From: Dimorphilus gyrociliatus
Taxonomy: Eukaryota > Annelida > Polychaeta > Dinophilidae
Assembly: GCA_904063045.1 (NCBI GenBank)
Contig: CAJFCJ010000002.1
Span: 2,351,891-2,415,890, forward strand
Length of the DNA stretch: 64,000 nucleotides
Direction: 5' to 3'
The notes under the pieces were generated by a model, which ran no database searches, was not told the DNA's origin, and saw nothing but the letters and a program-made list of their open reading frames with translations. Position 1 is the stretch's first letter. Each line of letters begins with the position of its first letter. This document shows positions 1 to 12,504 of this stretch, piece by piece. The translations under genes and the position numbers were made by a program.

Positions 1-43
1 TAGTGTTTAAGATGTCAATTTTTAATCTTTGATTATTATTCAG

Positions 44-2648
44 GTGGCAATGGCTACTGGGCAAATCCTTTTTCAAAGGTTCTATTATTCCAAATCATTC
101 GTTCGACATAACTTCGAGGTATTTGTGTACATTTTTATATAATACCCGCATTATGTTTAAAAAATATACAAATTTTTTCAGGTAGTAGCCATGGCTTGTA
201 TTAATTTAGCTTCTAAAATAGAAGAAGAACCCCGTCGAATAAGAGACGTAATTAATGTTTTTCATCATATAAAGCAGGTTAAAGAGGGAAAGTGAGTTGA
301 AGAAGCCTTGATTTTTCGTTCTGTAACTAATACAAAGTTTTTACTTTACTAGATCGATCGAACCGATGATTCTTGATCAAACATATGTCAATTTGAAAAC
401 CCAAGTTATTAAGGCGGAGAGACGAGTATTAAAAGAATTAGGCTTTTGCGTTCATGTCCAGCATCCACATAAGGTGAGCTTTGATTCTTCTAAGGGATTC
501 TAAAAGAAATTGTATTAAAATATTTACTTATCGTATATCGACAATTTTATGCAGCCATCCCAGACTTGAAAGATCAGTAGAAAAAGCGAAGCATCTTTCA
601 ATCAGTTTTTTTTGCCTATTTTCCGCCCACAGTAAAATTCTTATATTGAAAAATCATAACCTTAGCTGAAATTTTCCAGATTATAGTGGTATATCTTCGA
701 GCTCTTCGACAACAAGAAAATAATTCATTAGTACAATCTGCTTGGTAAGTTTCTATTCTAAATATTATGAGACCCTGTCCATCGTTACTCGTTGCCTAGT
801 TTAAAGCTGCTTCCAATCTTTCGAAATCAGCTAACAAAAAAAAAACGAAAAGGAAATTGTAATTTCAATATGGTCTTCGCATAACAAAAAAATACATAGA
901 TATATATTTATATATTTATATATATATAATTATGTTCGTAAAAGACATTAGATTAGTATATTTATATTTGGTCGAAAATGGAAGTAGCATGTTAAAAAGT
1001 ATTTAAAAAAAAAAGTTAAAATTTGATTGTTCAATGTTGACTTTATGGCTTTTACCTAACCAGTTAAACAAGAAAAGTTGTGGCGAAATTGAGCGATTCT
1101 CCCCAATCATGATTTGGTGCCACATCAAGATTTTCGACATCTTTTCTGGTGTATCAGGTGGTCCTGTACGCCTAGCACAGATTCATTTCTTTCTAATAAT
1201 ATTACAGTAATCTATTTTGTCTTATAGCTATTCCTACAAAAACTATTATTCAAAATCGTAATTTTTAAAGATAAGGATTTACGGTAAAGTATAATCATTT
1301 GCTTGAATGTTGCCGTTCAAAACATTTGAATGACAGTTTTTTTTGTAAAACATGTGATAGATGTTTTACCTTAGCAACGCTTTTTAAAGATCTACGTATT
1401 CAATAATTAAAACATGCTTAGAGCAACCTCAAGAGGAGTGCTAAAGCTCTCAAACTTCTCTTCTCCGACTCAGATGATGTCAGGTAAAGACAGATATCTT
1501 TCTATTATTTAATTGCCTATTCCTAGATAAGACGGACGAGACTTGAAAATATTTTTTTTAATTTAAAAAAGTTTTTATTATTTTCCTTCAGCTGGAAAGA
1601 CATTGTATATTTTCTAATATAAAATAGATATAGTAAATCTTTAGATGGCGATGCAAAGGTTGAATATCTCTTTTCTATGATGTGAAAATTCTGCTTGTGA
1701 ATAACCCAATACAGGGTCTCTTAACGCATTATAATTACTTGGCAGAAGAATATGTTTTTGCACGTAAATTATTTACCCACAGGAATTATATGAACGACAG
1801 TTTGAGGACGAATTTATGGCTTCGATATAAGCCAGAAAGTATAAGCTGCGCCTGTATATTTCTGGCTAGTCGAAATATGCAGGTTCCCCTCCCCAACTCT
1901 CCGCCATGGTACCGAGTTTTTGGAGCAACAGACGCTGAAGTAGAAGATATCGCACTGACAATACTTAATCTATACGAATTGAAACGCATGACGGCTGATT
2001 TTTTAGAAGAAAAAGTTAATGCTGTTAAAGCTATAATAGCCGAAGCAAAAATGAAAGCCAAACTGTCAAATCTGGCTGTAAACGGAACAAATGATGTCAT
2101 TGCTACACCTCCAAGTGCAGTTAATAGTAGTCCAGAGAAAAAGGAAACTCCCAAGCAGAATGGTACCAATACGAGTGATAAAAGTGACCATAGCGACAAA
2201 CCAGTTAAAGAAGATTCTGAAAAAGAAAAAACTAAACCACTTGAAGAAGAAAGAAAACCAAAAAAGCGCAATTATCATTCGCGTAGCAGGTAATATTTAT
2301 ACTCTATGATGAACTATTTTTATTAAATTTCTTTTATCAAAACTTGTAGTAAAACGAATATATTCATGAGGTCATTATTAGTTTAGCGGGCAGACTAAAA
2401 ATGCCTCCTATCTAACGGTTTCTCATATTCGTCAAATATTTTATAGATCTCGATCACCTCATGCTAGACGACGCGAATCGCCCAGAAGAAAATGGGATGA
2501 TGGGGGTCACAAGAAAAGCCGATATCGTCGTCATTCCTATTCGAGATCTCCTCCAAGAAGTTCTAAGTCCAAGAGCCATCACTACAGTAGCAGGCATTCG
2601 CCAGGTTCATCGAATAGCAAAAAATACAGAAACGGCTATAAACGATAA
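44..2648 (+). CDS. CCNL1: Cyclin L (3' part; 5' end outside window)
   Basis: Cyclin L partners CDK11/CDK12-type kinases in pre-mRNA splicing and localises to nuclear speckles. Exons read as 44-118, 182-291, 353-473, 680-744, 1783-2289 and 2447-2648, all phase-consistent. Seen in order: the cyclin-box stretch [19 protein letters not shown], then [34 protein letters not shown], and the second cyclin fold beginning [20 protein letters not shown] charged linker follows, then a C-terminal Arg/Ser-rich tail ([14 protein letters not shown] and onward) ending at TAA 2646-2648. The RS tail separates cyclin L from cyclins K and T. The first exon(s) lie left of base 1. Intron 745-1782 is about 1 kb, far longer than the others, and lies where cyclin L genes are often alternatively spliced. 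Which paralogue (L1 or L2) it is cannot be decided; invertebrates usually have one. Confidence 0.93.
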
Positions 2649-3201
2649 GGTCAAAGATTATGTACATTTTAAAAACCTGATTGTAAAAATTTGTTAAGAA
2701 AGCTTGTTTGATATATGATAGAGAAATTTTCATTCTCCGTCAAAGTCCAGAAATGTCTGTTCTTATTTTTAAAAAAAATATCTTAATGCATTTGAATCAT
2801 GTAAACGCATCATCTAAGGCTTTAAATACATAGGTAATTCAAATTAAGTTTATTCAAACACACAAATTCAAAGAACTTAAATATATTTGTTTTCATCTTT
2901 GTTAATATTGTATACTGTTCATATTTTCAAGATTTGTTTTTCAAAGATACAATGAATCTTAAAAATCGATAAATGATTAGAGACACATTGATTATACTTA
3001 ACTAAACAGTATATCATTAATATAGATGGCGTTACATTGGACGCAAAAATATACTTGTTCAAAGATAAACACTTAATTGTGCAGCCAGCTCTTGATGACT
3101 AACATTTTTGGTATACGTCGTCTGCTAGATCGGTCACAGTAATTGAACTCTCCCTTTGCATTATGAACTGTGTTTTTTCATATTAGTTTTTAGTCGAAGT
3201 A
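2649..3201. other. Intergenic, cyclin L to CROT
   Basis: AT-rich, with no gene seen. It contains the word TAGATGGCGT at 3023-3032, one of seven copies of a CTCF-like motif in the window. It must also hold the CROT promoter. Confidence 0.5.
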
Positions 3202-6200
3202 ATGTTTCATTCATTAAGGAGCGCTATTAAAGTAAAAAGCATAGTCATTATTGAAGCAACAGCAAACATGTCAACTGCGAGAATTCCAGCGATCAATCTA
3301 CCTTGCGGTATGAAACTTGCAGCTCCCTTTTTCGGAAAGGAAAGGGAAACATTTTCTTCGTGCAAAGATTTACCACCTCTCCCAATCCCACCCTTAAAAC
3401 ATACTATGGAAAGATATTTAGATTCAGGTAATAAATAAATTATTTCACTATTAATTCAAGTTGTATTGAATAGAAAAATAAACAGCAAAACAGCAATGTT
3501 TTCGAGTCAACTTTTCTTTTTTTTTTTTTACATATATTACATATATCTCTTTTCTGCCAACTGTCCAAGGACTTAGAACTATTGAAACAGTAATTGTAAC
3601 ACAAAAAAATAAAACAAGGTTAATCGATAAGTTAACTTTATCCAAAAGAGTAATGTGCCTTTACTCGATAAGGTGCATTTATCATTTGATAAAAACTTTA
3701 AAAAAACATAATACAATTTAGAAAAGTTTCATAAAATATTAATCTATTTCATTTTTAAACTTTTAGTAAAACCCTTTTTAAACTCAAGCGAATTTGAAAA
3801 AACAAGTAGACTTGTTAAAGAATTTGAATCCGGTGTGGGACAAGAGTTAAATCTAAAACTTCATGAAAGAGCTAAATATCAAAAGAATTGGGTATGTCAA
3901 TACTCTTTTTATTCCTCTCTTTATACTGTATATAAATTATATAAAGGTATATTTAAAATTTTTAATATGCTATTAATCGTTCTAGCTCGAAAAATGGTGG
4001 GAAGATGTAGCTTATTTAGAATCGAGAATGCCTATTGCTCCTTTTGTAAATACTTGTGGACCTGGTAACAAATTAGCTTTTGTCTTTTGAATTAATGAAA
4101 CTAATAGATTTTCCTTTAAGGTGCCTTTGCTGATGCAAGCTTTGCATCATCAGTTGAAGGACAGATACCTAGAGCTGGTCTTGCATTATGGTATTGTCTT
4201 CAATTTTGGAAATTGCTCAAAAAGTATGTGATTGAAAGTCCCTTTAAAATATCTTAATATACTATAAATCTAATATTATGAGTTAATTCACTCAGGGAGG
4301 CTCTGACAGTTGACAGAGATTCTGAAGGAAACCCATTCTGTATGAATCAATTCTATAGATTATTCAATTCGTGCAGAACTCCTCATAAAAACATTGACAA
4401 AATAAATGTCCATTTTAAAAGTGGTAAATTATAAATATCTTCTATTGTTTATTATTTAACGCCCAGTATAATCTCTTTTTAATTGTAACTATTAACTTTA
4501 GAAACTGAAGGATTTTCGCCAACGCATCTTACCATAATTTGTAAGGGTAGAATTTTTACTGTTCAAGTAATCGATGAAAGTGGAGAACCTTTTAATGTAC
4601 CTGAATTAGAACAACAAATGCAAAAAGTTAGAAATTACTGTGATAGTAGGCCTTGGGGATCATCAATTGGAGCCTTAACGTCAATGGATAGAGATGAATG
4701 GGCTAACGTAATATTTGTTATAATTCGATTACTTTCAACTAATTGTACTTTTGTATCTTTTAATTTCTTTCATTTATTTAGTTAAGAAAACATCTTATTG
4801 ACCTTGATAGAGCAAACGAAGATCACTTAAAGGTTATTGAAACATCTGTTATGAACATGGTATTGGATGAAAAAGAACCAAATGATTTAAGTGAAGTAAT
4901 TATTATAAAAATACTCTTTGCCCTCTTTAACCTTAAACTATAAAGTTTACTTTTAAAAGGTATCTTTAGAGGCTATTGGAGGCGATTGCCGTAATAGGTT
5001 TTTTGATAAATCTACATCAATGATTTTCTTTAAAAATGGTAAAAACTGCTTAAATAATGACGTAAGTAAATTTATTTCCATATCGTATCTTCTTTCAAAA
5101 AACTATTGAAGATTTATATATTAATTATTCTTTAAATAGCACGCACCTATGGATGCAATGACTTTTATTGTTATGGCAAATTTTTCAAATATAAGTCACG
5201 CTTTAAACGGTGGCAAATGGATAGTAAGAGAAATTTCTTCTTCTTCTTCTTCTAATATTCATGATATTAATATTCAACAATATACATTTCACCTTAGGGA
5301 ACAAAAACCATACGTAAAGACCTACCCGAACCTAAAGAATTAGAATTTACAACAGATAGAAAAATAGAGAATTCTATTAAGAAAGCAATTGACGATTTTG
5401 ATGAAGCGGTATATTTTAACGAACAATAAATTAATTCATGCCCTAATTACTCTTTCTTCTTCTTTTAGTGTAATAATATTGATTTAAAATCTGTGATTTT
5501 TGAAGAATTTGGTAAAACGGAATTGCGCAAGTACAAACTTCATCCAGATACTGTTGTTCAACTTGCTCTACAGTTAGCTTATTACAAAATGACTAAGAAG
5601 TAAGTAAAGGAAATACAAATAATAATATTTATAATTTATTTCATCTATTTTCATCTTTTATAGGCCAGCACCAACATATGAAACTGCAACTACTAGGAAG
5701 TTTTATCATGGACGGACGGAAACCATTAGATCTTGTACCGCTGAAGCGTTAGAATTTTCCAAGAGTTTCGTCAACGGGCAACATAATGCACAACATCTTC
5801 GAAAATTATTAATGAACGCTATGAATAAGCATAATCAATTGAGAATTGAAGCGCAAAACAATTCTGGTTGTGATAGGCATCTTTTTGGTTTAGCATTAAT
5901 AGCTAGGGAAAATAATTTACCTTTACCTGATTTGTATTTTGACGAAGCTTTCATAAGAAGTGGTGGTAACGGAAATTACAAATTATCAACCAGTTTTGTT
6001 GGATATACACCAATTTATGGGGGTGTTGCTCCTATGTGTGAAAATGGATACGGTTGTTTTTACTCAATGACAGGAAACAGGTAAAAAAAGAATTTTTAAT
6101 TAAAACTTGAAAATAGTATTTAACTTTTTTTTTTAAAAAAAAAAACAACCACAGAATTAAATTCTTTTGTACAAGTTGGAAACAAGACGAGGAAACGAAT

Positions 6201-6281
6201 ACTTCGCTATTTATTAATGAATTATTCATTTCTCTAAAAGATATCATGAAAATTATAGAAACTACATCTTCAAATCTATAA
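3202..6281 (+). CDS. CROT: Peroxisomal carnitine O-octanoyltransferase
   Basis: Transfers medium-chain acyl groups between CoA and carnitine so that peroxisomal beta-oxidation products can leave the organelle. Thirteen exons: 3202-3427, 3767-3891, 3986-4064, 4121-4223, 4296-4423, 4502-4707, 4782-4895, 4960-5061, 5140-5223, 5298-5408, 5469-5599, 5664-6080, 6155-6281. The catalytic-His block reads NNDHAPMDAM. Downstream are LHPDTVVQLALQLAYYKM, YETATTRKFYHGRTETIRSC and CDRHLFGLALIARE, all closer to CROT than to CPT1/2. The C-terminus SNL looks like a variant PTS1 signal. From Met 3202 the protein is 650 residues; from the in-frame Met at 3310 it is 614, near the usual family length of about 612, so 3310 is probably the peroxisomal start. 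The extra 36 residues are basic and hydrophobic and could be a mitochondrial presequence or simply untranslated. Carnitine acetyltransferase is the main alternative identity. Confidence 0.92.
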
Positions 6282-7278
6282 AAATAGGACGAATGAATGC
6301 TCTTTATAAGCGAATTATCTCCAAATTTTTCTCCTTGACAAACGTAATTTCAACAAAAAAAAGAATAACATGAAAGAGAGAAAAAAATGGAGTTTTATAT
6401 AAAAAAAAAAACATAAACGAAAACTAATTTACATTGATTTGACAAGAAAATAACTGTTTTTAATGTAATAAAATATTTTTTTTTTTAAAAAAAAACTTAA
6501 CCGAAAAATAAAAATAATGAAAATACAGTTTATTTGGCAGTTATAATTTGGAAAATTTGAATTAGAAATGGTTAAAAATTAATTCGGTAGATAGTACTCT
6601 TGAAAGATAACGAATTTTGAAGTTAACAAAAAATATGAAACGTACATGATAATCTTGTTTTTTTATTGATTCATTCATCAAAAACGTATTCTTTTTTTAT
6701 TTAATTCAATTTATTTTTAGGCTATAGTTATCTATAAGTCGTCTATGGATTACTTGTAGCTGTGAGATAATTTATCGTAACTAGGCGGCGCTCTAATCAT
6801 TCTTAAAATTAATAACGTGACATACTGTAAAAACGCCTTAATAGCCATTATATATTGGATCTCTATTTTAATCTTTATTCATTTATTATCTTTGAGTATC
6901 ATTTTGGATTAATAACAAACGCGAATGAAGCGAGAGATGAACCAAATGCAATTATTAGGATTGTCTATTTGAAAGTAAGTACCCTATATACGCATTTTTT
7001 TCTTTCGAAGCAAAATAAACAGTAATTAATCTAAATGTAAAAAATAAAAAGCCATAAATCTTTGACCATAACAAAAGCTAAAAGGTTTAAAAAGGAAAGA
7101 AACAATATTGTATTTAACACTTGTAACTTTAGGTAAAGACTGGAATGCTTTAAAAATTTTATCACGTTTTAATCTTGTTTTATCAGTGAGAGATTTATAA
7201 ACTTATTTTATTATATTATATAAAATATGAACAAATTTACATTCTTTAGCAACCTGCAGAAATCATTTATGTCCAACT
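6282..7278. other. Intergenic / TESK 5' region
   Basis: AT-rich with several A/T homopolymers. A possible non-coding first exon of the kinase ends near 6974 at a GTAAGT donor, with a possible acceptor just before 7260; this is weak. A GGCGGCGCT word at 6785-6793 resembles a vertebrate-style CTCF core. Nothing else is seen. Confidence 0.35.
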
Positions 7279-7604
7279 ATGGCAGAGGAGACGGAAGGAG
7301 AAAGAAAAGTTGAAATGCGAAATAAAAAATCTCCATCGTTCAAAGCTATAAGAGGAAGCTTGAATTGGCTTTATAACATTGAAGATTTTAACTTGAATAA
7401 AATTGGAGAAGGATTCTTTTCTATTGTCTACAAGGTAGTATTATCAAGTGTTATTGTTTCTTTTGCTTTTTCGTTTGCAAATAGAAAAAGGTAGGCATAA
7501 AACAAGATTGAAAAAAAAGAAAAAAAAACAAATTTAATATAATAGCTAATTAATTAATTAATTTAAACAAAAAAAGATTAAATATTTATTACATTTAATA
7601 GGCG

Positions 7605-7636
<32 letters not shown>

Positions 7637-9737
7637 GAGGAAGTTTACCGCTTTAATTTGTGGTTGAAGTTTAATTAAAATGGAAAAATGATTTAAATAA
7701 TCATTTAAAACACACTTTTGTTATTAAATTATTATATGTTCACCAATTTAATCAGAAGACTAACTATATATTAAAAAACTCTATAATGTATTAATAGATT
7801 GTAATATTTTCTAATTTGACAAAATTTAACACCTCTTCCTATCTCCTTCTGTCTCTTCCTTTCTTCTCAACTTCCCTTTCGTTTTGATCAATCAATAAAA
7901 CTATGCGACGTTTTAAAATAGCTAGAAAAAAAGGGAAAAAAGTTAATATCTCCACGTATTATATGATAGTCTTTTTCTTTTCATGTTTTCTCATTTATAA
8001 CCTACTTTTAAACCACACATATGAAATGTATATTTTGTCAATGTTTCAGTACGTTACACTAATGCCACACCCTTTTTACAGTTACAGATTGAGAGAAAAA
8101 AGCATCTCTGTAGGATTTTACCTATAAAATAAAATTCTATAATCTCTCTCTCTCTCTCTCTCTCTGTGTAGTTTAATGGGAATATTACACAATAAGTATA
8201 TATACAGTATATACTGTATATAATTCCTTTTTAATTTAGTCTTCCTTGTTATATCAACAGAGCCTTCGATACTCTTTCTTTCTTTATAAAAATAGTCTAT
8301 AGTTCCTCTCACGTAATACAGACTTTCATTATTTTCGCCAAAACCTTTGCTTTATGAAACATTCCATGGTTTCAGGCTGTAAATCAAGAAACATCGGAAA
8401 GCTTGGTTCTAAAGCGTTTAAAGATGAAAGAAGAGAATCCTAAACGATTCGCCCTGCATTACAGAACAGCCTTGAATGAAATTGAACTATTACGAAAACT
8501 TTCTCATCAAAATGTCATCAAATTGAAAGGAGTTTGTACAGAGAATGGCCATCTTCATCCTCTCACGGAACTTATGGATGGAGGCTGCCTTGAGTCGGTC
8601 ATTTTGGATGACAATAGAAGTCTTGCCTGGAGCACTAGACTACATTTGGCTTTAGACATTGCCAGGGGTATGAAATATGTGCATAGCAAGGGATACATAC
8701 ATAGAGATTTAACAGCCAGTAACATTTTATTAAGAATGACTAAGAGCAGAGAAAAACTACAGGCAGCAGTTGCTGACTTTGGTCTAGCAACTAGAATCCC
8801 AAAGAGAGGTTTTCGTTTACCTACTGTTGGTTCACCGTTCTACATGTCTCCAGAATGCTTGAACTCTAAATTTTACGATGAACGAACAGACGTTTTCTCT
8901 TTTGGTATTATTCTGATACAGTTGATTCTAAGGTGCGATTCGGATCCCGAAAGGATTGCAAGAACAAATGCTTACGGTCTTGACTATATCGAAGTTGGAA
9001 AGAAAGTCAAAGGGACAAAATGTCCCTTGGCATTGTTAGCCGATGCATTTTACTGTTGTCAGGTTGATCCCAAGGAAAGACCTAATTTTTCGAAACTATC
9101 ACTTGATTTGGGAAGATTATTAAATTCTCCCAATTATCAGGAAATAGTTGCAGATCAAGAGTCTTTATCCGAAAATGTTCGGTCAACATATTTGAAAAAG
9201 ATTGCTGATAGTATTAAAAGTAAAAACAACGTAGGCCAAAAGTTACCAGGTGGTCATCTAGTTTCGTTGACCGCTTCCGTTATTGGTGATCTAATGTCTG
9301 AATTAGATACTGAATATGCTCCTACTATATTAGATAGAAGTATATTTGAATTAAAATTCCAACGAAGACAAAAATTTCTACCTGGAAGTACGTCAAGTGA
9401 TGAGTTCCTGTGGAGAAGTATGGACGATTTAGAAAGTTCTTTAAGCTCTCTTTCGGATAATGAGGCTGTATTCCAATGGAATAATTCGGCAATCAGAAAA
9501 CAAAAAGACGAAGAAGTCTTATCCGAAGGTAGTGACGATGATGACTCAGGAATAGCTGTTGGATTCTTGAATGGAATGATATATCCAACGCATAAAAACA
9601 AAGTAACAGATAGACCTGACGGAGAATTTATTACTCCAAATACAGTTTGGACACTTGCAAAACAATGTGAGGAACGGGATAGGGAAGCTCCAAGCTCTTT
9701 AATAAGACAGAAGAGAAGGAGTTCATCAGAATACTAG
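7279..9737 (+). CDS. TESK1: TESK-type dual-specificity protein kinase
   Basis: TESK kinases phosphorylate cofilin and so control actin turnover; they are the sister group of the LIM kinases. Two exons, 7279-7434 and 8376-9737, join in phase 0 to give 505 residues. Kinase landmarks: glycine loop IGEGFFSIVYK (residues about 42-52), VLK lysine near residue 65, HRDLTASN with catalytic Asp near 163, ADFGLA near 185-190, then GSPFYMSPE and DERTDVFSFGIIL. HRDLT-x-x-N plus the later CPLALLADAFYCC block are TESK hallmarks; LIMK has HRDLNSHN and LIM/PDZ domains, absent here. The C-terminal 230 residues are Ser-rich, acidic and low complexity, as in other TESKs. The 941-bp intron carries TA and CT microsatellites. 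TESK1 versus TESK2 cannot be told apart. Confidence 0.9.
7605..7633. repeat. (TA)n microsatellite in TESK intron
   Basis: About 29 bases of alternating T and A inside the long TESK intron. Confidence 0.9.
8152..8165. repeat. (CT)n microsatellite in TESK intron
   Basis: Seven CT units in the same intron, followed by GTGT. Simple-sequence repeat only. Confidence 0.85.
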
Positions 9738-9938
9738 AAACAGTTGATTTATTCTAACAGTGAGAATATTTAAAACTTGATTGTTATTCGTGTTTTAGTA
9801 ACGAAACTTTTAATAAAATATTACTATATTTGTACTATATGTTCTAGTTCTAGTGAGATATCTTCTTATAAAAAAGTATATAGGATTAATCGATAATTTA
9901 ACGATGGTTCCAGACCAAAAACCGTGCTAGCCTCTGGG

Positions 9939-10540
9939 CTATTTTTTTCTGTTATAAGTAACAATTGGTTTGGGTCTGACTTTAAATATCAATTTTCTCT
10001 GTATAAGAGCGACTACACTATATTCACTAGTTCCTTCATCTTCGTTTCTTCTTTTTATCATTACACCTAACGATTTGTCCAATTGTTGTTGTTTTCCATA
10101 TAGAATATGATGGCCGATAATTAGGACAGGTATATTCTAATTTCAAATAATTAATTCGATTTAATGATTTTTTTTAAATGAAAAGATTCTTTTTCAACAA
10201 ACCTTGTTTGTAAAATGTAAATCACCTAAAAACTTCCCATCAAAAGAATCGTGACCCTCGTGTAATTTGAGATCTCCCTGCAGTTCTATTAAAGCCCATT
10301 CTTCAAGGCCCTCAGGGCTTTGTCTGAAAGGAAATCTTATTATCTCAAGTATAGGCAATGATAATTAAGCATATTTCTGTTGAAATGACGACTCGAGTAA
10401 ATCTTATCATTTATTAGATAAGCTTGTAGGCGGTTTGGGTCAACACCCAACTAATGTTATGTACAGTAGCGTCGAATATTAGAACTATCATCAACTGTAG
10501 TTAGAAAATCTGCTTACATTTTCAAGGGGATTTGTACCAT
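9939..10540 (-). CDS. CHTF8: CTF8, alternative clamp-loader subunit
   Basis: CHTF8 binds DSCC1 and CHTF18 in the replication factor C variant that loads PCNA and supports sister-chromatid cohesion. Three exons on the minus strand: 10518-10540 (23 bp), 10203-10323 and 9939-10136, phase-consistent, giving 113 residues (human about 121). The start MVQIPLK is encoded by the 23-bp exon. Diagnostic stretches are EGLEEWALIELQGDL, GKFLGDLHF, and IPVLIIGHHILYGK, followed by LIFKVRPKPI near the C-terminus. These match the CTF8 family along the whole length. It converges on TESK, whose stop is only 202 bp away. No exon is long enough to appear as an ORF of 60 or more residues, so it is easily missed. 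Confidence 0.92.
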
Positions 10541-11332
10541 TGTCGGATGAATGGTAAAATAATAATAGTTCGTGATATGGCGCCAATTTTTCAAATACTT
10601 TATATTATCGCTCACAAGCTCTATTCAACCTGTCAAAAAGATATTAAAAAGATTATTAAATTTAGAGAATTAATATAAGACGTCTAAAAATTTGAAATTT
10701 CCTTTGCTAGAACAAGCGAAAGAACTTAAAGTTAAAGAAGCAAACCTCAAAATACTTGAGGAGATATTAGCTTCGAGACATCGCGTCGGTAGAGGGACAT
10801 AATTTTGGGCGGGAAAATTTTACCAATCCATCCTGATTTCTTGAACTCTATCGTAAACTACCCGAAAGTGCTGTAAAGATTTTAAATACATTGTAATAAG
10901 GAGTAAGGAAGAATAAACCGTTCTTGAATAGGATATATTCAAATTTTGAACATCTTTAAAAAAGAATAAATTATCTTATTGACTGCAAGTAGAAGCACTC
11001 TTTTCAATTGTTTACCAATATGTATTTAAATGTATAGATGAGAGTGATTTTCCAATTAAACTATTAGATTATTAAAGAATATATCTAATCATCTATTAAT
11101 AAGAATTCAATAGCTTCGCTTCCAAAGTAGAACAAAGAGAGAAGATAAAATTAAATAATGATAAAAAATAAGATTTCCGAAGATATCCAAACACATACTG
11201 TAGATTATGTATAAATAAATATACACTATCTATACTTTATATCTTAATTTTTAACCAGAACTACTTAGATATTAAAAACTGTTTTTATGTAGACTAATAG
11301 CTAAAATATTTATTGAGATCATTACAAGAAAC
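10541..11332. other. Intergenic, divergent CHTF8 / SDR promoter region
   Basis: About 790 bp between divergent starts. AT-rich, no ORF or RNA gene seen. It presumably holds both promoters. Confidence 0.5.
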
Positions 11333-12447
11333 ATGGCTTATCCTTTTCTTGTCTGCCTTTTTACTTTTATAATATTCTACGTAATCAATAAAATTTGGTC
11401 TAAATTGGGAACAATAAGAATAAACATGGTTCATAAATTTATATTAATAACTGGTTGCGATAGCGGTTTTGGTAAGGCTACAGCCTTGAAAATGGATTCG
11501 ATTGGTTTTAAAGTAATTGCTGTTTGTCTAACTGAGCCTGGTGTAGATTATCTTCGGTTAAACAGTACAGTAAAACCGTTTAAATGCGATATTAGTAATA
11601 GAGAAGATGTTAAAATTTTGCAAAGAGAAATTGAACTAATTCTAAATGAGAATAGTAATAGCGTTTTATGGGCAATTATTAACAACGCTGCAATTTCTGG
11701 TGTTGCTGCACCATTTGATTGGTTTGAAGATACTTCAGATTTACAAAAAGTTATTAATGTTAATTTAATAGGAACAGCAAATTTAACTTTACAGGTAGAA
11801 TTTCATATTGTTTTTATTATAAAATATCTAAAAATATCCTCCTGACACCGATAGCTTTTAGATTTTATCAAGCAAAGTAACGGTCGTATAATAAATACCG
11901 CAAGTTTTTTGGGTAGATTGGCATTTCCGTTTTCTTGTTCATATTCCTCATCGAAGTTTGCAGTTCAAGGTTTTACCGATAGCCTAAGAAGAGAGATGAA
12001 ACTCTGGAACGTGAGTGTACATACTGTAGAACCCGGTTATTTTTTAACACCAATGACACAAATTTCGGCGGCTACAAAGAGAAAATTTAATAATCTATCT
12101 GAAAACCTTCAGAAGGCCTATGGAGAGAAGTTTGTTGAGAAACGTAAGTCAATAATAATTCTATATAAGATAAGAATATATTAAAAAGTAAAAGCTAAAC
12201 ATTTCTATTATAAACAGTTCTAGGAGAAGAGCGCCATTTTATGAAATTTTTTGCTCATAAAGACTTGAGCCCTGTAATTGATACTTACATACATGCCGTA
12301 TCTGCAAAATATCCTAGTGTAAGATATAGGGTGGGTATCGATTCTTATCTCTATTCTATTGCAGCTAACATATGCCCAGACTATATTTTAGATTTAACAG
12401 TAAATTTTATATTAAAAATGAAAGGAATAAACAAAAAGGTACTTTAA
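11333..12447 (+). CDS. SDR9C-type retinol/hydroxysteroid dehydrogenase
   Basis: A short-chain dehydrogenase of the RDH / HSD17B6 / BDH1 branch, which oxidise retinol or steroid hydroxyls with NAD(P) on ER or mitochondrial membranes. Exons 11333-11794, 11855-12143 and 12218-12447 join in phase to 326 residues. A hydrophobic N-terminal anchor (about residues 3-20) precedes the cofactor motif TGCDSGFG (residues 40-47), typical of this branch. NNAAISG follows, then catalytic Ser in NTAS near 171 and Tyr184/Lys188 in CSYSSSK. ACLTEPG-like text after the first strand (here AVCLTEPGVDYL) also marks the branch. The acceptor at 11854 was chosen because it restores NLTLQ-LLDFIKQSNGRI; a downstream AG gives a broken frame. 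Exact substrate cannot be told. Confidence 0.85.
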
Positions 12448-12504
12448 TCTTTTATTCTAATATGAAAGTCCGATTAAATTAAGCATAATTAGATATGTTT
12501 ATAT

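Noticed and set aside
1786-2271. 161-codon minus-strand frame
   Set aside because: Antisense of the cyclin L exon; Ser/Phe-rich text arises from reversed Lys/Glu codons.
9254-9601. 115-codon minus-strand frame
   Set aside because: Antisense of the TESK C-terminal exon.
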